A stretch of DNA of 7,924 nucleotides. Origin: Gemmatimonadota bacterium. Its GTDB lineage: Bacteria > Gemmatimonadota > Gemmatimonadetes > Longimicrobiales > RSA9. The position numbers and the translations under genes were made by a program. Each line of letters opens with the position of its first letter. Position 1 is the first letter of the stretch. Below, one piece after another: positions 6,611 through 7,924 of the stretch. Below the pieces are notes generated by a model. That model ran no database searches and had not been told where the DNA came from. It saw nothing but the letters and a program-made list of their open reading frames with translations. The stretch lies in NCBI GenBank assembly GCA_012027055.1, contig VEPF01000171.1:542-8465 (forward strand). The letters run 5' to 3'.

Positions 6611-6644
6611 GCCGCGCCCCGACCCCCTCGAGGGCGGGCGCGGC
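6611..6644 (-). terminator. Hairpin after the ACT gene, possible terminator or attenuator
   Basis: A perfect 9-bp outer stem (GCCGCGCCC at 6611-6619, GGGCGCGGC at 6636-6644) encloses an inner palindrome CCCTCGAGGG (6625-6634). It starts 18 bases beyond the ACT stop codon. There is no U tract on the minus strand, so it may act as a partial terminator or as 3'-end protection of the ACT message. Confidence 0.5.
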
Positions 6645-6662
6645 GGCCGGCCGGCGGCCGGC
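6641..6662. repeat. Short CGGCGGCCGG repeat
   Basis: Immediately after the ACT stop codon the sequence is made only of C and G in overlapping CGG/CCGG units, including GGCGGCCGG followed by CCGGCGGCCGG. It can form several small hairpins. It may be slippage-prone low-complexity DNA rather than a functional site. Confidence 0.4.
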
Positions 6663-7046
6663 TCAGAACTCTTCCAGGGTCTTCTTGATCTTCTTGGGAT
6701 CGTCACCGATCACCGCGATCTCCACCAGGTCCTCCGCCGCGCCGGTGGTGTAGATCGCCTCGAGGTTGATGCCCTGCTCGCCCAGCCGGCTCGTGACGCT
6801 GGCCAGCACGCCGGCCTTGTTCTCCAGCAGTACCGTGTGCACCTCGCTCTCCACGAACTTGATGCCGGCCGCCTCGAGCGCACCGCGCGCCGCCACGATC
6901 TCGTCGGGCAGGACGCGCGCCACCGCCACACCGTTGATGGACATCGCGGCGATGGCCTTGACGTTCACGCCCCGCCGGGAGAGCGCCTGGGCCACGCGGG
7001 CCAGGTCACCGGGGTTGTTGTTGAGCTGGACGGTGAGGTCCTTCAT
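6663..7046 (-). CDS. Stand-alone tandem ACT-domain protein
   Basis: A 127-residue protein made of two ACT domains and nothing else. ACT domains bind amino acids or other small ligands and usually regulate enzymes by dimerising. The first (about 1-66) has LNNNPGDLARVAQALSRRGV and VKAIAAMSINGVAVARVLPD. The second (about 70-127) has LLENKAGVLASVTSRLGEQG and LEAIYTTGAAEDLVEIAVIG. The Gly after each NxP/NxA turn, where ligands normally contact the fold, is present in both. No catalytic domain is attached, so it probably acts on a partner. GTG at 7049 and ATG at 7046 are adjacent; the ATG has the better 6-base spacing from GGAGG (7053-7057). A structured leader candidate lies upstream. No amino-acid biosynthesis gene is nearby to name the ligand. 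Confidence 0.92.
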   Translation of the reverse strand: MKDLTVQLNNNPGDLARVAQALSRRGVNVKAIAAMSINGVAVARVLPDEIVAARGALEAAGIKFVESEVHTVLLENKAGVLASVTSRLGEQGINLEAIYTTGAAEDLVEIAVIGDDPKKIKKTLEEF

Positions 7047-7052
7047 CACGTG

Positions 7053-7057
7053 CCTCC
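7053..7057 (-). promoter_or_regulatory. Shine-Dalgarno of the ACT gene
   Basis: GGAGG on the minus strand, 6 bases from the ATG at 7046 and only 3 from the GTG at 7049, which favours the ATG. It lies 4 bases downstream of the GTGAA/TTCAC inverted repeat, so folding of that repeat or its pairing with the leader could affect access. Confidence 0.7.
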
Positions 7058-7061
7058 ATCA

Positions 7062-7075
7062 GTGAAAAGGTTCAC
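7062..7075. repeat. GTGAA-N4-TTCAC inverted repeat next to the ACT ribosome site
   Basis: GTGAAAAGGTTCAC is a 5-bp perfect inverted repeat with a 4-base spacer, ending 4 bases before the ACT Shine-Dalgarno. It could be a small RNA hairpin or a DNA operator. On the minus-strand RNA its GUGAACCU (7075-7068) is also complementary to AGGUUCAC at 7191-7184 in the leader candidate. Confidence 0.35.
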
Positions 7076-7110
7076 GCTACGGGCTGCTCGGGTGGTCGCC
7101 TGCCGATCAT

Positions 7111-7249
7111 GGTCCGCATCATCAGGGCATCCCGACAGGTCTCGACCACGGTCGCGCGGAAGGGCGGCAGGCCGGCGCGGTATGTGAACCTGCCGGATCG
7201 GGGGCGCGGAGCCGGTCGGGAAGCGCGCTGTCCAGCCATGATGCGGACC
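7111..7249 (-). ncRNA. Candidate structured RNA leader of the ACT gene
   Basis: A nested inverted-repeat structure fills this gap. The outer stem is a perfect 12-bp pair (7111-7122 with 7238-7249). Inside it CAG (7123-7125) pairs with CTG (7228-7230), then a 10-bp stem with one mismatch (7127-7136 with 7215-7224). Within that lie a 7-bp hairpin (CGGCAGG at 7165-7171 with CCTGCCG at 7189-7195) and a small CGAC/GTCG hairpin near 7143-7154. A second CCTGCCG (7099-7105) outside the stem could compete for 7165-7171. The structure lies 65 bases before the ACT gene in the same transcript direction, so a cis-regulatory leader is the first guess. A free small RNA on either strand, including a 6S-like long hairpin, is possible. 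I do not recognise a known riboswitch, tRNA, SRP or tmRNA signature. Confidence 0.35.
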
Positions 7250-7313
7250 GCCCCGGGCTGCCCGCAAGCAAGGCAGGTGGCGCGGGCTCCGCGCCAGGAC
7301 CCCGGGAAGCGCG

Positions 7314-7346
7314 AGGCCCCTCCGGGCGAATCGCCCGGAGGGGCCT
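7314..7346 (-). terminator. Strong 15-bp hairpin, likely terminator of the porin gene
   Basis: A perfect 15-bp stem (AGGCCCCTCCGGGCG at 7314-7328 with its complement at 7332-7346) has a 3-base AAT loop; the innermost pairs may open. It begins 48 bases after the porin stop codon in transcript direction. The minus strand continues CGCGCTTCCC, a weak T-poor tail, so termination is inferred from stem strength and location. Confidence 0.7.
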
Positions 7347-7362
7347 GCTGTTACCCCGTCCA

Positions 7363-7380
7363 CGGGGCCGGCCGGCCCCG
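7363..7380. repeat. 18-bp perfect palindrome after the porin stop
   Basis: CGGGGCCGGCCGGCCCCG reads the same on both strands and starts 14 bases after the porin stop codon. With the hairpin at 7314-7346 it makes a tandem hairpin array, typical of a reinforced transcript end. Confidence 0.55.
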
Positions 7381-7394
7381 CGGCGGGAATGCGG

Positions 7395-7924
7395 CTAGAA
7401 CCGGAAGTTGAGCTGCGCGTACACCATGTTGGCGGTGTAGGCGCCGTTGTCCGGCTTCATGACGAAGATCAGGCTGGCCGGCATGAGCGACGCGTTGCTG
7501 TTGAAGGCATCGCGGAACTCGTAGTTCTCATAGCCATAACCGGTCGAGAGCGTCCACTGCCTGGTGAGCGCATAGTCGAACTGTGCCCACACCGTGGTGA
7601 GCTCGGTGTCATCCCAGTCGAGGATGTCCGCCGCGCCACCCTGGCCGGTCGGAATGAGCGTGGTGCGACCGGGCGTGTAGAACGAACCGGCCTCCCGGGC
7701 CGTGATGTCCATCAGGCCGTCCAGCTTCTGCCGCGAGGCGTTGAGCAGGACCGTGGCCTTGTTCGGGACGATCTGGAGCATCCCGTTCGCGCCGAACGTA
7801 CCGGTCTTGTTGCTGGCCGCGTAGTTGAGCAGGTTGTTCAGGGTCGTGGCGCCGGACGTGGTGGTCGACCACTGGTTCGTGTGGGCATCCTTCTCGTACG
7901 TGTAGTACGCACCCACCGAGCCCC
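7395..7924 (-). CDS. MtrB/PioB-like outer-membrane beta-barrel protein (N-terminal part outside window)
   Basis: The frame stays open to the window edge, so only about the last 176 residues are seen; a GTG at 7916 is internal. The sequence alternates polar and hydrophobic residues as in transmembrane beta strands, with aromatic girdles. It ends in YAQLNFRF with a terminal Phe, the usual outer-membrane assembly signal. TELTTVWAQFDYALTRQWTL, then STGYGYENYEFRD and a final strand after NGAYTANMVYAQL, resemble the C-terminal end of MtrB/PioB porins. Those porins sheath decahaem cytochromes to move electrons across the outer membrane in metal reduction or iron oxidation. The N-terminal CxxC-containing region and any partner cytochrome are out of view, so a different large barrel cannot be excluded. 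Two hairpins follow its stop codon and separate it from the ACT gene. Confidence 0.72.
   Translation of the reverse strand, partial: GSVGAYYTYEKDAHTNQWSTTTSGATTLNNLLNYAASNKTGTFGANGMLQIVPNKATVLLNASRQKLDGLMDITAREAGSFYTPGRTTLIPTGQGGAADILDWDDTELTTVWAQFDYALTRQWTLSTGYGYENYEFRDAFNSNASLMPASLIFVMKPDNGAYTANMVYAQLNFRF

Larger units (their letters stand above)
7047..7394. other. 348-bp intergenic region between the ACT and porin genes
   Basis: This is the only stretch over 300 bases without a convincing gene. From the porin side it holds a palindrome (7363-7380), a strong hairpin (7314-7346), about 60 bases with no clear signal (7250-7313), the nested structure at 7111-7249 and the inverted repeat and ribosome site just before the ACT gene. 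I could not identify a convincing -35/-10 promoter. Open frames on both strands cross the region, but their translations are Arg/Pro/Gly-rich and look non-coding. Confidence 0.8.

Noticed and set aside
7111..7249. The structured gap as a tRNA, SRP RNA, tmRNA or well-known riboswitch
   Set aside because: I could not find a T-loop GGTTCRA, the SRP CAGG-CCGGAAGGAAGCAG core or the signature loops of TPP, cobalamin, SAM or c-di-GMP classes. Recognition by eye is limited, so a covariance-model scan would decide.
7046..7363. A 105-codon minus-strand frame ending in a TGA that overlaps the ACT ATG
   Set aside because: The overlap is suggestive, but the translation is Arg/Pro-rich and unlike a protein, the frame starts inside a palindrome, and the region is better explained by RNA structure.
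7109..7411. A 100-codon plus-strand frame in the ACT-porin gap
   Set aside because: It crosses the terminator hairpins and the end of the porin gene, has no Shine-Dalgarno of note and no recognisable protein character.

Overview
The window looks like ordinary chromosomal DNA from a very GC-rich, Gram-negative-type (two-membrane) bacterium. Supporting signs are strong third-position G/C bias, GGAGG-type Shine-Dalgarno sequences, a predicted lipoprotein and an outer-membrane beta-barrel ending in Phe. The gene mix (MtrB/PioB-like porin, several DinB-fold proteins, GH20 hexosaminidase, YhhN, DUF2177) would fit Gemmatimonadota or a similar soil phylum. That placement is inference: no rRNA or marker gene is present. 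I see no tRNA, rRNA, CRISPR array, transposase, integrase or phage gene.

Layout: one gene is on the plus strand, the 3' part of a GH20 beta-N-acetylhexosaminidase (1-1593). It converges on a run of ten minus-strand genes, with a strong hairpin (1604-1629) between. Read in their own direction these are: the C-terminal part of an MtrB/PioB-type outer-membrane barrel (7395-7924, cut by the window edge), a 348-bp gap holding two tandem terminator-like hairpins and a structured leader candidate, a two-ACT-domain protein (6663-7046), a DinB-fold protein (6080-6559), a YhhN/lysoplasmalogenase-like membrane protein (5412-6050), an L,D-transpeptidase-like lipoprotein (4603-5373), a DUF2177 membrane protein (4110-4511), an ICMT-like membrane methyltransferase (3366-4058), a SET-domain protein (2733-3287), a second DinB-fold protein (2239-2736) that overlaps the SET gene by an ATGA junction, and a class I SAM-dependent methyltransferase (1651-2223).

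How the genes relate: spacing between the ACT gene and the last methyltransferase ranges from a 4-base overlap to about 100 bases, so the nine genes may be one or a few transcripts, with hairpins at 6611-6644 and 4077-4097 possibly dividing them. They do not form a recognisable pathway. The themes are cell envelope and lipid housekeeping (YhhN, L,D-transpeptidase-like, DUF2177, ICMT-like) and small modifying or transferase enzymes (SET, two DinB-fold proteins, class I methyltransferase). The porin is separated from them by the tandem hairpins and probably belongs to an electron-transfer locus outside the window.

The most interesting signal is not a protein. The gap upstream of the ACT gene contains a nested inverted-repeat structure with alternative pairing partners, one of them next to the ACT ribosome binding site. 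This could be a cis-regulatory RNA or a small RNA. Next in interest is a bacterial SET protein with what looks like a complete post-SET zinc site. No complete new multi-gene system is evident.
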